Source: Phycisphaerae bacterium (lineage in GTDB: Bacteria; Planctomycetota; Phycisphaerae; UBA1845). From it: DNA of 42,830 bases. A program made the position numbers and the translations under genes. The stretch is taken from the NCBI GenBank assembly GCA_029260215.1, contig JAJDDQ010000061.1, forward strand, positions 1 through 42,830. The letters run 5' to 3'. Under the pieces are notes generated by a model. The model was not told where the DNA came from. It saw only the letters and a program-made list of their open reading frames with translations, and did not search any database. Numbering within the stretch: position 1 is the stretch's first letter; each line of letters opens with the position of its first letter. Below are positions 17,513 through 27,188 of the stretch, in pieces.

Positions 17513-17821
17513 GTGAGCGAATTCGTAAGTGAATCCATATCGCCGATCGCGGGAACGTCCGACACGCTGGCGATGGCCCGTGGCGAGCCAGGCCTGCCCA
17601 GCGGGTTCACCTGGCGGGGGGTGGCGTACACCGTCGAGCGAACCGTGTCAGCCTGGAAGCTTTCGACACGCGAGGGCGGCGCGGGTGAATTGTACCTGCG
17701 TCGCCATTACTACCAGTTACGCATGATCGACGGGGCGATGTGGACGGTCTACTTCACACGCCAAACGCCCAAGAGCGGCCCACCCCGAAGGCGATGGTTC
17801 CTGTACACCATCGACACGTAG
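17513..17821 (+). CDS. Small DUF6504-like protein
   Basis: 102 residues. The C-terminal 70 residues have a pattern I associate with DUF6504 proteins: PSGFTWRGVAYTVERTVSAWK, then YLRRHYYQLRMIDGAMWTVYF and RRWFLYTID. This looks like a small beta-rich domain; function unknown. The frame is open further upstream into the VOC gene, but GTG 17513 is the likely start: TACAAT at 17498-17503 lies nine bases before it and there is no Shine-Dalgarno, so it may be leaderless. Family recall is moderate. Confidence 0.65.
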   Translation: MSEFVSESISPIAGTSDTLAMARGEPGLPSGFTWRGVAYTVERTVSAWKLSTREGGAGELYLRRHYYQLRMIDGAMWTVYFTRQTPKSGPPRRRWFLYTIDT

Positions 17822-17994
17822 CGGCCCGCGAGGCGGCTTCCGTCATGGATCGCTACCGTCACGAAGCCCCCGCTCCGGATGCAGGCATTTCCGACGCCGG
17901 TTGACCGCGTTGACGATTTGATTATCGTTCGGTCATCGGTGGGGCGGGGCGGTCCGTCGGTTCCGAAAAAGGCCATCTCGAGAGGAGACTGTGG

Positions 17995-19044
17995 ATGTCG
18001 GCGATCACCGATTTTCTGGGCAGCGATGCGTCCAACCTGCTTAACTACAAAAGTTCGTGCATCAGTCGGGATCTGCTGCACCTGCCCGGCCCCGATTACG
18101 TCGATCGCCTTGTAGCGATTTCGGATCGGCCCACGCCCGTCCTGCGCAGCCTGCAATCCATCTTCAACCACGGCCGATTGTCCGGCACGGGGTATGTTTC
18201 GATTCTGCCCGTGGATCAGGGTATCGAGCACTCAGCCGGGGCGTCCTTCGCGCCGAATCCGATCTATTTCGATCCGGAAAACATCGTCAAACTCGCCATC
18301 GAAGGCGGATGCAACGCCGTCGCATCCACGTTCGGTGTGCTCGGTTCCGTCGCCCGAAAGTACGCCCACAAAATACCCTTCATCGTAAAGATAAATCACA
18401 ACGAGCTGCTCACCTACCCGAACCAGTTCGATCAGGTCATGTTCGGGAATGTGCAGCAGGCCTACGAAATGGGCGCCGCCGCCGTCGGAGCCACCATTTA
18501 CTTCGGGTCCGACGAGTCCACCCGACAGATTCAGGAGGTCTCCGAGGCCTTCGCCGTGGCCCATGATCTGGGGATGGCCTGCATCCTCTGGTGCTATTTG
18601 CGGAACAGTGCGTTCAAGAAAGACGGCACCGATTACCACGCCGCCGCGGACCTGACCAGCCAGGCCAACCACCTCGGCGTGACCATCCAAGCCGACATCA
18701 TCAAGCAGAAGCAGGCCGAGAACAACGGCGGGTACAACGCGATCAAGTTCGGAAAAACCCACAAAGACGTCTACGAAAAACTCACCACCGACCATCCGAT
18801 CGACCTCACACGCTACCAGATCGCCGGCTGCTACATGGGCCGGGTGGGTTTGATCAATTCCGGCGGCGCGTCCGGCACCAACGACTTCGCCGACGCAGCC
18901 CGCACCGCTGTCATCAACAAACGCGCCGGCGGCATGGGCCTGATCTCAGGTCGCAAAGCTTTTCAGAGACCGATGGAAGAGGGCGTCAAGCTGCTGAACA
19001 CCATTCAGGACGTGTACCTCGACAAGAGCATTACCATCGCATAG
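17995..19044 (+). CDS. fbaB: Class I fructose-bisphosphate aldolase, DhnA/FbaB type
   Basis: 349 residues, the usual length. It splits fructose 1,6-bisphosphate to dihydroxyacetone phosphate and glyceraldehyde 3-phosphate by a Schiff-base mechanism, in the cytoplasm. Seen: [83 protein letters not shown] (containing the likely Schiff-base lysine) and [10 protein letters not shown], followed by [27 protein letters not shown] upstream fixes ATG 17995. It is monocistronic as far as can be seen. Confidence 0.95.
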   Translation: MSAITDFLGSDASNLLNYKSSCISRDLLHLPGPDYVDRLVAISDRPTPVLRSLQSIFNHGRLSGTGYVSILPVDQGIEHSAGASFAPNPIYFDPENIVKLAIEGGCNAVASTFGVLGSVARKYAHKIPFIVKINHNELLTYPNQFDQVMFGNVQQAYEMGAAAVGATIYFGSDESTRQIQEVSEAFAVAHDLGMACILWCYLRNSAFKKDGTDYHAAADLTSQANHLGVTIQADIIKQKQAENNGGYNAIKFGKTHKDVYEKLTTDHPIDLTRYQIAGCYMGRVGLINSGGASGTNDFADAARTAVINKRAGGMGLISGRKAFQRPMEEGVKLLNTIQDVYLDKSITIA

Positions 19045-19161
19045 CCCGCTCCGACGCGCAATTTGAAATACGGCGTTTCTGTCAAAAATGAAGCGTCACG
19101 CGGTGTGATTGGGTTTCGGTGCGTCCAAAATGCCGTTTCGCGCCTCTCTCGGGGTGTTTTT

Positions 19162-19191
19162 TTGGAACTGCGGCCTGTTTGGCCTTACAAT
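19162..19191 (+). promoter_or_regulatory. Candidate promoter upstream of the secreted propeller/Ig protein
   Basis: TTGGAA (19162-19167), 18 bases, TACAAT (19186-19191), about 80 bases before ATG 19272. Hexamers match consensus at four and five positions. Confidence 0.4.
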
Positions 19192-19271
19192 CTTTGAAAC
19201 TTCCCCTCTCTGTTGTGCGGCGGAAACGTGTGGTCGCACGCGACGGTGGGCATTCCCAAAGTGAGGAAACC

Positions 19272-22200
19272 ATGCCGCTGATTCCGGTGCGATTCCCATT
19301 CCTGGCCTTTGTTGCGACCCTTTTTCTTCTTGCGTCGTCCGCAACGGCGCAGGAGGTGCATCGGGGAGAACGTCTTGACCCAGCCACCTATGGCCAACCG
19401 GTCATCGAGTCGCTGGAGGCAGCCATCGAACGCGAGCGTGTTCGCGCATTAAGCCCGACATACGAACCCAAGTTGCGTAACGGGCGGCAGGGTGTGTGGA
19501 TCGTTCCCACGAAGGGGGCTACGGGCCTCACCCACTCCGGCGAACATTACATTACCAACAGTTGGGGCGACACCAGCATGGGCATCGCGTTCACCGACGT
19601 GGTGGATGTTCAAGGCGCATACCTGTCCGGTCAGTCCGGTCGAGGCGTCTGGACGCTGGGCGTGCGCGCCGTCGGTTTCCGTAGAGGCAGACCTGTGGCG
19701 AGCACCGACTGGTTCAGGCAGATTGATGAGACGCCGACATGGTTCGAGATGGACCTGTGCGGTATCGACCGCGTGGTGATCGAGTCTCTGCCAGTGGTCA
19801 ACGGCGGCGGCTGGTATGCGATGGACGATTTTACATTCACATCCACCACCACGCGCGAGCGGACGGTGGTGACGTTTGACGATCTGGATGCCAAGACCGA
19901 TCTCACCGGCAGCCGGTACATGGGCTTAATCTGGGAAACGGGGACGGGCGATTTCACGAAGGGCTCTGCCATTCATTCCCCGCAAGTGCCTCCCGATTTC
20001 GTTCCGCAGATTCCCGCCGGACCTCAGCCGGAAGGTGGCGGCGGAGAGGGCGGCACGTTGCCCGATCTGGAATTCAGCTTTCAGGGCATAATTCGCGGGC
20101 AGGACGGTTCTTTTTCCTTTCCGCCCGATACGCACGGCGCGGTTGGCGTGGATTATTTCGTCGAGACGGTCAATCGCAACTTCGCGGTTTACAACAAAGC
20201 CGACGGTTCCCTGGTCACGTCAATGGGGTTGGGATCGTTCCTGCCCGGTTCGAGCGGCGACCCGCGTGTGCTCTTCGACCAGCACAGCATGCGCTGGGTG
20301 GTCATGGTCACGGATTTCTCGTCACGGATTTATCTGGCTGTCTCGCGGACCACCGACCCGACGGGCCTGTGGTTCAAGACAAATTTCAACGTCTCTCAAG
20401 GTTCCGATGCCGGGCGTTGGCCTGACTATCCCACGCTCGGGGTCGATGACAAAGGAATCTACGTCTCGGCCTACATGGTGGGTGGCGGGGCGCGTATGAG
20501 CATCTTTGCGATCGACAAGGAACCGCTTGTGGCGTCTTCTCCGAGTCTGGGTACGGTCACCGCGTTTCGGACCCTGCCGTGGGAAGGGGCGATTCAACCG
20601 GTTCACACCTACGGTCAGCCGGGCGGAGAGTTCTTCGTTTCGGTACGCAGCTCGTCGTCGATCCGCGTGCGAGAGCTTGAAGGCCCCATGACCAGCCCGA
20701 CGCTCATCGAGCGGGGGTGGGCCTCCGTGCCATTTTTCTTGTCTCCGCCAAACGCTTCATCATTGGGCAGCCTCACAGCGCTGGGGACCGTCGGAACGCG
20801 ATTGATGATGTCGATGTACCGCGACGGCCACATCTGGACCGCGCACACCATCGCGTCCAATGGCAGGGCGGCGTGTCGCTGGTATCAGATCGATGCGGAG
20901 AGCGTTACGCTTCTTCAAAGCGGAACCGTTCGCGACGATGTTCGCCATTACTTTTTCCCCTCGATCATGGTCAATCAGTTCGGCAACGTCGCTATGGGTT
21001 TCAGCGGATCCAGCTCCGGTGAGTACGCATCCGCCTATTACACAGGCCGGCGGTTGAACGATCCGCCGGGCGAGATGGCCCCGCCTGTGCTGCTTCGTGC
21101 AGGTTCCGCACCGCAGAACAACATCGATAATTTCGGGCGAAATCGCTGGGGCGACTACAGCTACACCACGCTCGATCCGGTCGATCAACAGCGTATCTGG
21201 ACGGTCCAGCAATACGCGCACGACACCGACATTTGGGGTACGTGGGTCGGCGTGCTCAACGCCGGAGATTGCAACAACGACGGCATGCGCGACGAGTGTG
21301 AAATCAGTTGCGGGCAGCCCGGTGGCTTGTGCGATATCCCCGGTTGCGGGCAGGCTCGGGATTGCAATGCGAACAACGTGCCCGACGAATGCGATATCAG
21401 CAGTGTCAGTTCGTTAGACCTCAACGATGATGGCACGCCCGATGAATGCCCGAACCCCGGCGATCTTGACGACGACGGTGACGTTGACATTGCCGATTTT
21501 GCCGGCTTCCACGCCTGCGCAATGGGCGACACCCCCGCCCCGTCCCCGGAGGATTGCGCATCGATCGACTTCGACGGAGACGATGTTGTCTCGGTTCTGG
21601 ACTATGGCACGCTCCAGGCTGCTTTCACCGGGGAATGCGGCGTGCGTATCACGCTCGATCCCGTCGACGCGATCGCCTGCCCGTTGGCGTCGGCTACGAT
21701 GACCGTCGCCGGCGAAGGCGATGCCCTCACTTACCAGTGGATACGCAACGGGACGGTCATTCCGGGGGCGACGGATTCTTTACTGATCGTGTCGTCGGCG
21801 ACGAATGCAACCGCAGGCGTCTACGCTGCATACGCGGTCTCCTCCTGTGCGGTGGCCAAGTCCGCCGACGCGACGTTGGCATTGCAACCGCCACCGGTCA
21901 TCACCGCCGCCCCCGAATACGCCACCGCATGCGTCGGCGGGACAGCTACTTTCACGGTGGCTGCCATCGGCAGGGAACCGCTGTCCTACCAATGGCGACA
22001 CAACAATCAGAACATCCCCGGAGCGACAGACGCAACATTCGTCCTGCAAAACGCGGATGAAGACGATGCCGGCGCGTACGGCTGCCGCGTGACCGACGCC
22101 TGCGGCCAACCCGTGCTATCCCCCGTCGCCAATCTTGGTATCTCCGAGCCATTGGCGTTTGAGTTGCAGCCGATGAGCGCCACGCATTGCACAGGGGAGA

Positions 22201-22409
22201 ACCTTCTTCTAGTCGGCAGCGCCGCCGGGTTCCCGAATTATCAATGGTTCAAGGACGGCCAAGCGATCCCCGGCGAAACCCAGACTTTCCTTTGGCGCTC
22301 TGACCTGACAGCCGGCGACGCGGGCACCTACACACTGGGCGCGTTTACCGAATGCGAATCGGACGTCTCGGAACCAGCCGTCGTGGTCGTCCAAACGTGC
22401 GGACCGTAG
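19272..22409 (+). CDS. Large secreted protein: propeller-like domain, dockerin-like repeats, Ig-like domains
   Basis: 1045 residues. A signal peptide MPLIPVRFPFLAFVATLFLL ends at about SSATA|QE. Residues 30-250 hold a beta-rich domain of no recognised family. A domain from about 255 to 655 starts with SFPPDTHGAVGVDYFVETVN and looks like a beta-propeller. It is followed by an Asp/Asn/Cys-rich stretch (GDCNNDGMRDECEI, DCNANNVPDECDI, DDGDVDIADFAGF, DFDGDDVVSVLDYG) that fits EF-hand-like calcium loops of dockerin type. Three Ig-like modules follow, each with a YQW (..NYQWFKDG) strand and DAGxY signature. No sorting tail or anchor is visible. GTGAGGA precedes ATG 19272; earlier in-frame starts would bury the signal peptide. 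Function unknown. Confidence 0.85.
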   Translation: MPLIPVRFPFLAFVATLFLLASSATAQEVHRGERLDPATYGQPVIESLEAAIERERVRALSPTYEPKLRNGRQGVWIVPTKGATGLTHSGEHYITNSWGDTSMGIAFTDVVDVQGAYLSGQSGRGVWTLGVRAVGFRRGRPVASTDWFRQIDETPTWFEMDLCGIDRVVIESLPVVNGGGWYAMDDFTFTSTTTRERTVVTFDDLDAKTDLTGSRYMGLIWETGTGDFTKGSAIHSPQVPPDFVPQIPAGPQPEGGGGEGGTLPDLEFSFQGIIRGQDGSFSFPPDTHGAVGVDYFVETVNRNFAVYNKADGSLVTSMGLGSFLPGSSGDPRVLFDQHSMRWVVMVTDFSSRIYLAVSRTTDPTGLWFKTNFNVSQGSDAGRWPDYPTLGVDDKGIYVSAYMVGGGARMSIFAIDKEPLVASSPSLGTVTAFRTLPWEGAIQPVHTYGQPGGEFFVSVRSSSSIRVRELEGPMTSPTLIERGWASVPFFLSPPNASSLGSLTALGTVGTRLMMSMYRDGHIWTAHTIASNGRAACRWYQIDAESVTLLQSGTVRDDVRHYFFPSIMVNQFGNVAMGFSGSSSGEYASAYYTGRRLNDPPGEMAPPVLLRAGSAPQNNIDNFGRNRWGDYSYTTLDPVDQQRIWTVQQYAHDTDIWGTWVGVLNAGDCNNDGMRDECEISCGQPGGLCDIPGCGQARDCNANNVPDECDISSVSSLDLNDDGTPDECPNPGDLDDDGDVDIADFAGFHACAMGDTPAPSPEDCASIDFDGDDVVSVLDYGTLQAAFTGECGVRITLDPVDAIACPLASATMTVAGEGDALTYQWIRNGTVIPGATDSLLIVSSATNATAGVYAAYAVSSCAVAKSADATLALQPPPVITAAPEYATACVGGTATFTVAAIGREPLSYQWRHNNQNIPGATDATFVLQNADEDDAGAYGCRVTDACGQPVLSPVANLGISEPLAFELQPMSATHCTGENLLLVGSAAGFPNYQWFKDGQAIPGETQTFLWRSDLTAGDAGTYTLGAFTECESDVSEPAVVVVQTCGP

Positions 22410-22555
22410 GCCTCCAGCGTCCGGGTTCGCGGGACGACGTCGCCGGGATTTTCACCGAAATAAAGCAGTGCTGTACCTGTGCGATTGAGACGCGATCGAA
22501 TCCGCCTGCCGCCGTGGTTTCGAGCGTAAAGCGGGCAGGAAGTCGATTTCGCGTA

Positions 22556-22585
22556 TGGAAAACCACCCCGAAGGTCAGCTATGAT
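22556..22585 (+). promoter_or_regulatory. Candidate promoter upstream of the trypsin-like protease
   Basis: TGGAAA (about 22556-22561), 18 bases, TATGAT (22580-22585), about 75 bases before ATG 22661. The -10 is good, the -35 moderate. No other element was seen in 22410-22660. Confidence 0.35.
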
Positions 22586-22660
22586 GCTTTGTCGTGGAGA
22601 CGTTGGAGTGGGCCGATAACGGGGACGCGCGACTTCCCCAGCTACTGTTGGAGTTTGTGC

Positions 22661-24712
22661 ATGCACGCGGGGCGGATTCGTCGATTTGTGATCTTGAGTT
22701 CGGTATTTACGTTCGCTCCCTTGGCTGGCGCACAGATCGGTACGCAGCAGGCGGAGGTCATCGAGATAAGCGTTGACACCGGCGTGCATGCCAACCCGTT
22801 CAGCGTTTCCGACGTTGTGGCGGAGCAGATTGTCGATTTCGGGGACGTAGCCTGGTTTCGACTCATTTTCGACGACGTCAGCCTGTCGCCCGGAAGCTAC
22901 CTGCGTATCACGTCGTTGGCCGACGGGGCAGTGCAGCATCTGGACGCCCAGTCCATCGCGGATTCGGGCAACACGTCCGCCTATTTCAACGGCTCGCTTG
23001 CGAAAATAGAATTGATCGCCGGGCCTAACACCCAGGGCAATGTCGTACGCGGCGGTTCCGCTCAGGTCTCCGCGCCGCCGCTTCCCGCGCCCGAGTCGAT
23101 TTGCGACGGCGTCGATGAGCGCGTAGTGGACGACGCCGACGGATTCGCACGCATGGTCGCGCTCAATCTCTCAGGCCCCTGCTCCGCCACCATCGTGACG
23201 GAAGAAGGGTGCATGTTCAGCGCCGGTCATTGCGTGAACATTCTCGGCATCGCGCAGTTCAACGTGCCGCTCTCCTCGCAGTTTGGCTTTATGCAGCATC
23301 CGCCGCCGTCGGATCAGTACTTTGTCAACCAGAGTTCGATTGTCGATTCGTCGCCCGACGTCATCGGCAACGACTACGCCAGTTTCAGTTGTTTCCCAAA
23401 CTCCGAAACGAACCTGACTGTCGTCGAAGCCGAGGGCATTTTTTACCCGATGGTCGCACAGATTCCGCCCGACGGAACAACCCTGCGCATCACAGGCTTC
23501 GGTGCGGTACTCGGCGGCGGCCCGACCGACAACGCACAGCAGACCGACACAGGCCTGCTCGTCGACGCGAATGAATCGCAGAATCGCGTCGATCACACCG
23601 TCGATACCACCGGCGGCAGCAGCGGTTCGGGCATCATCATCGAAGCTACCGGTGAGTTTCTCGGTATCCATACACACGGCGGATGCAACGTGTCCCCGTT
23701 CTTCAACAGTGGAACATTGTTCACGCACCCAGACCTTCAGCCGGGCGTCATTTGCTGCGATACCGGGCCGCCGATTCTTCAGCAGCCGCAGTCCACGACG
23801 GCCTGCGCGGGCGGTTCGACATCGTTTTCCATCGAAATCGATTCCGAAAACCCCACCTATCAGTGGTTTTTCAACGGATTCGCCATCCCCAACGCCACGG
23901 GGCCGACCTTCGCAATCAACATCGTGACGGCGGGAGCAGCCGGTAACTACACCTGTCTCGTCGGAGACCCTTGCCCGACCTTGAGCGAGACTGCCACGCT
24001 CACCGTCGATCCGCCGCCTACCATTCTCGTCCAGCCGCAATCGCTCGACGGCTGCATCGGGTCGCCGGCGGAGTTGTCCATCACGCTCGACGGTGAAGGG
24101 CCTTTCACGTACCAGTGGCGACTGAACAATGTTGATATTCCCGGTGCCAACGGTCCGACACTGACCATCGACCCGATCAGTAAGGAAAGTTTCGGTGTGT
24201 ACCGTTGCGTCGTCGGAGACGATTGCGGCGTGGGCAACAGCAACGCAGCCATTCTCTCACCGGCGGACCCCTTTGAAATCGTCGGCCAACCCTTGGACAC
24301 ACAGGCATCGATGGGCGGGTCGATTTTCCTGGCCGTCGGGATTCTTGGTAATGACGTTTCTTACCAGTGGCGGCGGGAAGGCACGCTCATTCCCGGCGAG
24401 ACGGGTTCGTTCCTGTTCCTCAGCGACGCTCAATGCGGCGACGCGGGACAGTACGATGTCATCGTGTCCAACGTCTGCATGGAAGAAACCAGCTTGGCTG
24501 CCACCGTCATCGTCACCGGCTGCGCAGGCCTCGGTGCGGGAGACGGCGACGGCGACAACGATATCGACATCTACGACTTCCGCTCCTTCTTCGACTGCGT
24601 CACAGGCCCCACGGGTCAGGCTGACCCGGAGTGTGCAGTCTTCGACTTCGACAACGACAACGATGTCGACCTGACCGACTACGCCGAATTCGAAATCGCG
24701 TTTACCGGGTAG
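22661..24712 (+). CDS. Secreted trypsin-like serine protease with Ig-like and dockerin-like domains
   Basis: 683 residues. The signal peptide MHAGRIRRFVILSSVFTFAP is followed by LAGAQ. A chymotrypsin-fold protease domain spans about 130-365: catalytic H190 in CMFSAGHCVN, a probable D238 in GNDYASFSC, and S321 in TTGGSSGSGI; GIHTHGGC follows. Two disulfide-rich Ig-like modules then repeat the pattern QPQSxxxCxGxxxxxxI...YQW and a third weaker one follows. The end is dockerin-like: DGDGDNDIDIYDFRSFFDC and DFDNDNDVDLTDYAEFEIA. GGAG at 22650-22653 supports ATG 22661, although the open frame extends to 22352. Exported; likely works on extracellular protein or is held in a surface complex. Confidence 0.85.
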   Translation: MHAGRIRRFVILSSVFTFAPLAGAQIGTQQAEVIEISVDTGVHANPFSVSDVVAEQIVDFGDVAWFRLIFDDVSLSPGSYLRITSLADGAVQHLDAQSIADSGNTSAYFNGSLAKIELIAGPNTQGNVVRGGSAQVSAPPLPAPESICDGVDERVVDDADGFARMVALNLSGPCSATIVTEEGCMFSAGHCVNILGIAQFNVPLSSQFGFMQHPPPSDQYFVNQSSIVDSSPDVIGNDYASFSCFPNSETNLTVVEAEGIFYPMVAQIPPDGTTLRITGFGAVLGGGPTDNAQQTDTGLLVDANESQNRVDHTVDTTGGSSGSGIIIEATGEFLGIHTHGGCNVSPFFNSGTLFTHPDLQPGVICCDTGPPILQQPQSTTACAGGSTSFSIEIDSENPTYQWFFNGFAIPNATGPTFAINIVTAGAAGNYTCLVGDPCPTLSETATLTVDPPPTILVQPQSLDGCIGSPAELSITLDGEGPFTYQWRLNNVDIPGANGPTLTIDPISKESFGVYRCVVGDDCGVGNSNAAILSPADPFEIVGQPLDTQASMGGSIFLAVGILGNDVSYQWRREGTLIPGETGSFLFLSDAQCGDAGQYDVIVSNVCMEETSLAATVIVTGCAGLGAGDGDGDNDIDIYDFRSFFDCVTGPTGQADPECAVFDFDNDNDVDLTDYAEFEIAFTG

Positions 24713-24880
24713 CTCGGTCGGTGCTCAACCAGATTCACGACACACTGAATGCGAGCTTGTGGGGTGTGTCTCAATCAGAACCGCACCACATCGATATCCG
24801 CGTGCGTGGGGACCGCAGCGCAGACGACCAATCCCGTAAAGATGATTGAATGACATGGTTTCGCGGTCTTGTTCCTCCAG

Positions 24881-24910
24881 AAAAAAGCCCACCGATTGCG
24901 ATCGGTGGGC
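24881..24910 (+). repeat. REP-like palindrome upstream of RAYT
   Basis: AAAAAA precedes GCCCACCGAT-TGCG-ATCGGTGGGC, a perfect 10-base stem with a four-base loop. It ends 36 bases before the RAYT GTG start. The downstream partner at 25548 has the same head (AAAAAGCCCAC) and orientation. Confidence 0.8.
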
Positions 24911-24946
24911 GTTGTCCGACATCGTGTCGCGCGGTACTCTCCGGTC

Positions 24947-25525
24947 GTGATCCCCCCGAACGTGCGGACGCGCGGAAAGGCGTGGAAGTGGTTTCACGTC
25001 ACATTTAACACCTACGGAACGTGGCTGCCCGGCGACCCGCGCGGGTTCCGCACGCGACATCATCGGGAGCACGTCGAGGGCGACTATCGCCATCCACCTC
25101 CTTCGGGACTCTACGAGAGCCGTTTCGCAGCCAACGTCGCGCGCACCAAACGCAATCCCGCCCGATTGACGGCGACGCAGCGGAGCGTCGCCGGACGAGC
25201 GATCCTGTCCATGCTGCGTCATCTTGAAGCCGCCGTGGTCGGCGTCGCCGTCGGGGCTGAGCATGTGCATGTCGTCGTTCATCTGCCGAGTACCGATGCG
25301 CGCGGGTTTATCGGTCGAGCCAAGAAGCACGCATCGCATGAGCTGCGCCGCGTGGGCATCGTGGGTGGCGCTTGGGCGAAACGATCCCGCGCCCTTCCCA
25401 TCGCGGATCGTGCTCACCAACTCAATGCGATTCGATACGTGAAGAATCACCGCGACCACGGCGCCTGGGTGTGGGTCTGGAGTGAACCGGATCCCGAACC
25501 ACTCATCGATACCAACCCGGATTGA
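24947..25525 (+). CDS. REP-associated tyrosine transposase (RAYT, TnpA-REP / IS200-like)
   Basis: 192 residues. RAYTs are single-domain Y1 HUH nucleases related to IS200/IS605 transposases that act on REP palindromes. Seen: the N-terminal FHVTFNTYGTWLPGDPRGF, the HUH motif in EHVHVVVHLPS (H-V-H), and the candidate catalytic tyrosine in NAIRYVKNHRDHGAW. KKHASHELRRVGI lies between them. GTG 24947 is chosen; the TTG at 24869 would start in front of the REP-like palindrome and read through it. REP-like palindromes lie on both sides (24881, 25548) in the same orientation as the gene. No terminal inverted repeats or target duplications were seen, as expected for this group. Active or domesticated status cannot be read. 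Confidence 0.85.
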   Translation: MIPPNVRTRGKAWKWFHVTFNTYGTWLPGDPRGFRTRHHREHVEGDYRHPPPSGLYESRFAANVARTKRNPARLTATQRSVAGRAILSMLRHLEAAVVGVAVGAEHVHVVVHLPSTDARGFIGRAKKHASHELRRVGIVGGAWAKRSRALPIADRAHQLNAIRYVKNHRDHGAWVWVWSEPDPEPLIDTNPD

Positions 25526-25547
25526 TAACCTCATCGTATCCGTCCGC

Positions 25548-25576
25548 AAAAAGCCCACGGCTTGCAATCCGTGGGT
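25548..25576 (+). repeat. REP-like palindrome downstream of RAYT
   Basis: AAAAAG then CCCACGG-CTTGCAAT-CCGTGGG, a seven-base stem with an eight-base loop (partly TTGCAA). It begins 22 bases after the RAYT stop. Same head and orientation as 24881. Confidence 0.75.
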
Positions 25577-25709
25577 CTCGCAAACGGACCGCAACCGATC
25601 AACCCGCGCAATCCCCCCAGGAGACTCCACGCATCGGTTTCGATCATCCCAAGCTCATGGGTTCAACGCGAACGAAGGTTCACCTCCGATTGCGTTTGGA
25701 TTGAAACGG

Positions 25710-26993
25710 TCAGTTCCCGCCAGTGAAGAAGCGTTGAAGCGCCCCCAGGTCGTGGAAGTCCACGTCGTTGTCCGGTTCGGTGTCGAATGACCGGCACTCA
25801 TCGGCGACCACACCGGCGTTGGGGGCGGTTGTGCAATTGAGGTAGGACTCGTAATCGAACAGGTCCACGTCGCCGTCACCGTCTCCGTCGCCATCCCCCG
25901 AATTCGGCAGGAAAAGAACCATGTCCTGCGGGCGCGAGCCGGCGGAAAACGGCGAGCCAGAGATCAACGTCAACAACCCGCCATCCTCGATACGGTAAGC
26001 CATCACCCCGACGCCGGGGTCGATACTGCTGTCGTCGGTCACAAACAGGTATTCATCGCTGGCCACCGCCTTGCGGGCGTCGCTGCCGATGAACTGGGAG
26101 CTGCCGGGGACGAACGACAACGTGCCGTCCGCGGCTCGGGCCATCGTGGTCACCGTTTCGCTGACGACATGCACGACGAACAGGAATTCCCCGCTCGGGG
26201 TCATGCCCAGATTGACGGCGCTGGAGCCGCCGCTGGAAAACGGCGATCCCGGCAGGGGGGTCAACGTCCCGTTAGCGTTAATCGTGTATCCGGCGATGTC
26301 GTGGGAAAGCCCCTGACCCAGGTAGAGGTTCTTACCGTCCGGGCTGATGAGCAGCTCGAATCCGTCGCCGGGGTTGGAAAACGGCGATCCCGGCAGGAGG
26401 GTCAAAGCCCCGTTCGCCTCCACGCGCCAGCCGCTGATCCCGCCGAACAGATGAGACGTGTACACGAACGCCCCGTCCGGCGCGACGGCGATTTCGTTCG
26501 GAAAGACAGGCCCAGTGGGAAATGGGGCACCGGGAACGAGTACGAGCGTCTCGCCCACGTTTTCGAAAGCCCACACCTCATCCCGAAAGGCGCTGGGCGC
26601 GTAAACGAAGCCGGTCGCACTGAACGCCAGGCTCAATGGCGCATCACCGGTCAAAAAAGGCGCATTGGGCACGGGCGTCAATGCTCCGCTGTCCGCCACG
26701 TCGAAAAGCCACAACTCTTCAAAATTCACGGACTTGCCTGCGTTGGTGGCTGCCAGCTTGCTGCCGTCGGCGCTGAGTGCGAGGGCCTGAACATCCGCAC
26801 CGGCTGCGAACGGGGAGCCGGGTATCTGATCCAGCGTTCCGTCGGCGTTGACCGTGTAGACGGAGATGGTGTCCGAGACGTTGTTCCCCACAAACAGGGT
26901 TGGCAGGACCGGCTGAGCGTGGGTCGGTTGCGTGCAAATCGCCGCCATGACAGCCAACAAGGTGCCGTACGCCGTTCGATATTTACCATTCAT
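25710..26993 (-). CDS. Secreted lactonase-like beta-propeller protein with dockerin-like C-terminus
   Basis: 427 residues. The signal peptide MNGKYRTAYGTLLAVMAAIC ends near THAQ. Residues 30-360 hold about seven repeats of the type xVYTVNADGTLDQIPGSPF, with blade motifs ALSADGSKLAA, SPDGKNLYLG and TPSGEFLFV, as in the 6-phosphogluconolactonase-like / YVTN propellers. The end has GDGDGDGDVDLFDYESYLNC and DTEPDNDVDFHDLGALQRF, a dockerin-like pair of Asp-rich loops. GAAGGAAGG precedes ATG 26993. It lies downstream of tRNA-Ala on the same strand. A surface or extracellular role is likely; lactonase activity is not shown. Confidence 0.85.
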   Translation of the reverse strand: MNGKYRTAYGTLLAVMAAICTQPTHAQPVLPTLFVGNNVSDTISVYTVNADGTLDQIPGSPFAAGADVQALALSADGSKLAATNAGKSVNFEELWLFDVADSGALTPVPNAPFLTGDAPLSLAFSATGFVYAPSAFRDEVWAFENVGETLVLVPGAPFPTGPVFPNEIAVAPDGAFVYTSHLFGGISGWRVEANGALTLLPGSPFSNPGDGFELLISPDGKNLYLGQGLSHDIAGYTINANGTLTPLPGSPFSSGGSSAVNLGMTPSGEFLFVVHVVSETVTTMARAADGTLSFVPGSSQFIGSDARKAVASDEYLFVTDDSSIDPGVGVMAYRIEDGGLLTLISGSPFSAGSRPQDMVLFLPNSGDGDGDGDGDVDLFDYESYLNCTTAPNAGVVADECRSFDTEPDNDVDFHDLGALQRFFTGGN

Positions 26994-27115
26994 TGGGGTG
27001 GCCTTCCTTCTCGCTGAGCGGGTGAAACTGGGAGCTTTCGCTCAAGCATACCAAAAAACGCATGTTGTTTGAAAGTAGCGAGCGGGGAATGAAGCAGGGG
27101 GCGGGCGTGAAAAAA

Positions 27116-27188
27116 TGGAGCCGACCGGGGTCGAACCGGCTACCTCCTGGTTGCAAACCAGGCGCTCTCCCAATTGAGCTACGGCCCC
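27116..27188 (-). tRNA. tRNA-Ala (anticodon UGC)
   Basis: The minus strand folds as a standard cloverleaf: acceptor GGGGCCG / CGGCTCC, D-arm GCTCAATTGGGAGAGC, anticodon stem CCTGG / CCAGG with loop TTTGCAA (TGC), T-arm CCGGTTCGACCCCGG, discriminator A. CCA is not encoded; a T run follows directly. 73 bases. Confidence 0.97.

Noticed and set aside
24713-25700. Full insertion sequence around the RAYT
   Set aside because: No long terminal inverted repeats or target duplications seen; only REP-like palindromes.
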